From positions 77,910-141,909 of the forward strand of contig NZ_JBJGED010000022.1 in the NCBI RefSeq assembly GCF_045062745.1: DNA of 64,000 nt, written 5' to 3'. The notes below the pieces were generated by a model. It worked only from the letters and a program-made list of their open reading frames with translations, ran no database searches and was not told where the DNA came from. The position numbers and the translations under genes are program-made. The DNA is from Paenibacillus_AA sp045062745. Its GTDB lineage: Bacteria; Bacillota; Bacilli; Paenibacillales; NBRC-103111. Of the stretch, positions 63,598 to 64,000 are shown in pieces (position 1 is the stretch's first letter; every line of letters begins with the position of its first letter).

Positions 63598-64000
63598 ATG
63601 AACCACATCCTCGTGACCGGCGGCGCGCGAAGCGGCAAAAGCGCGTTCGCGGAGCGGCTCGCTGTGCGGCTCGGCGCGCACGGCACGTACATCGCGACGG
63701 CGCAGGCGCTCGACGCGGAGATGGAGGCGCGCGTCGCCCAGCACCGCGCGCAGCGGGAGAGCGCCGCGCCCGGCTTCTGGGCGACGGCGGAGGAACCGCT
63801 CGCGCTCGCGGAGCGGCTCGCGGCACTGCACGCACCGGCGGCGACGGACGCGCCGGCCACAACAACGGCCGCGCGGCTCTCGCGCGACGCGCAGCCGCAC
63901 GACAGCCAGCACCGCCCGGCCGACTCCGTCGTCCTGGTCGACTGCCTGACGCTGTGGCTGTCGAATTGGGTGCTGGCGCACGAAGAAGAGCCGGCCCTGC
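63598..64000 (+). CDS. cobU: Adenosylcobinamide kinase / guanylyltransferase, N-terminal part
   Basis: The frame from ATG 63598 (AGGAG nine bases upstream) is open for 134 codons to the window edge. It begins MNHILVTGGARSGKSAFAER, the CobU P-loop, then GTYIATAQALDAEMEARVAQHR, and later VVLVDCLTLWLSNW, all standard CobU motifs. Between the WATAEEPLALAERL region and VVLVDCLT lies a long Ala/Thr/Pro-rich insert (about residues 80-110) absent in short members. It phosphorylates and guanylylates adenosylcobinamide, the step before CobS. C-terminus outside the window. Confidence 0.93.
   Translation, partial: MNHILVTGGARSGKSAFAERLAVRLGAHGTYIATAQALDAEMEARVAQHRAQRESAAPGFWATAEEPLALAERLAALHAPAATDAPATTTAARLSRDAQPHDSQHRPADSVVLVDCLTLWLSNWVLAHEEEPAL

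Overview
The window comes from a high-GC (about 60 % by eye), endospore-forming Gram-positive bacterium, most likely Paenibacillaceae (Paenibacillus, Cohnella or a close relative). The reasons are: AGGAGG-type ribosome binding sites with frequent TTG and GTG starts, T-box and cobalamin riboswitches, a GerA-type germinant receptor operon, a Spo0E-like phosphatase, the pheS-pheT-zapA-cvpA-mutS2 order known from Bacillus, and a large carbohydrate ABC locus carrying a DUF5696 protein. No tRNA, rRNA, CRISPR array, intact insertion sequence or prophage was seen.

Layout. 1-4.8 kb: partial Uma2 protein, DUF2203 protein, then a copper cluster (CopC-CopD fusion, NarL-type sensor kinase and regulator, YcnI-like DUF1775 protein). 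4.8-9.7 kb: small membrane protein, unknown protein, MFS transporter, pentapeptide-repeat protein, ankyrin lipoprotein and a decapitated TetR remnant. 9.7-13.8 kb: promoter, T-box leader and pheST. 13.8-21.7 kb: a giant ZapA with a repetitive coiled coil, CvpA, three minus-strand genes (SDR, CuA-type cupredoxin lipoprotein, PF04020 membrane protein) and mutS2. 21.7-27.8 kb: a pspA operon behind a sigma-W-like promoter (PspA, DUF350, a 25-residue membrane peptide, a zinc-ribbon protein), a metallophosphoesterase, MFS, cysK and a low-GC YdeI-like gene. 27.8-30 kb: ArsP/YraQ-type permease, a dead uracil-DNA glycosylase gene and a hairpin-rich gap.

30-44.6 kb is the most distinctive block. It is one tightly coupled run: an MsmX/UgpC-type ATPase, a 997-residue solute-binding protein with extra N-terminal modules, two permeases, an NHL-propeller/Yip1 membrane protein, a membrane-anchored DUF5696 protein, a second pair of permeases, then an OmpR-type regulator and HAMP kinase. 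One binding protein and one ATPase for four permeases is unusual, and the substrate is unknown.

44.6-64 kb: a repeat-rich intergenic region with nested palindromes, a methyltransferase, a short GNAT-like protein, a gerB-gerA-gerC-type operon, an AlaR/AlaT-like pair, a Spo0E-like protein, a lipoprotein, a Bce-type peptide-sensing module (kinase, regulator, ABC transporter), two paralogous small basic proteins with a sporulation-type -10 element, and a cobalamin-riboswitch locus (BtuF-BtuC-BtuD, CobT and the start of CobU) that runs off the right edge. Several genes listed here are short, broken or cut by the window edge: the Uma2 and CobU partial genes, the 25-residue peptide, three small minus-strand proteins and two pseudogenes.
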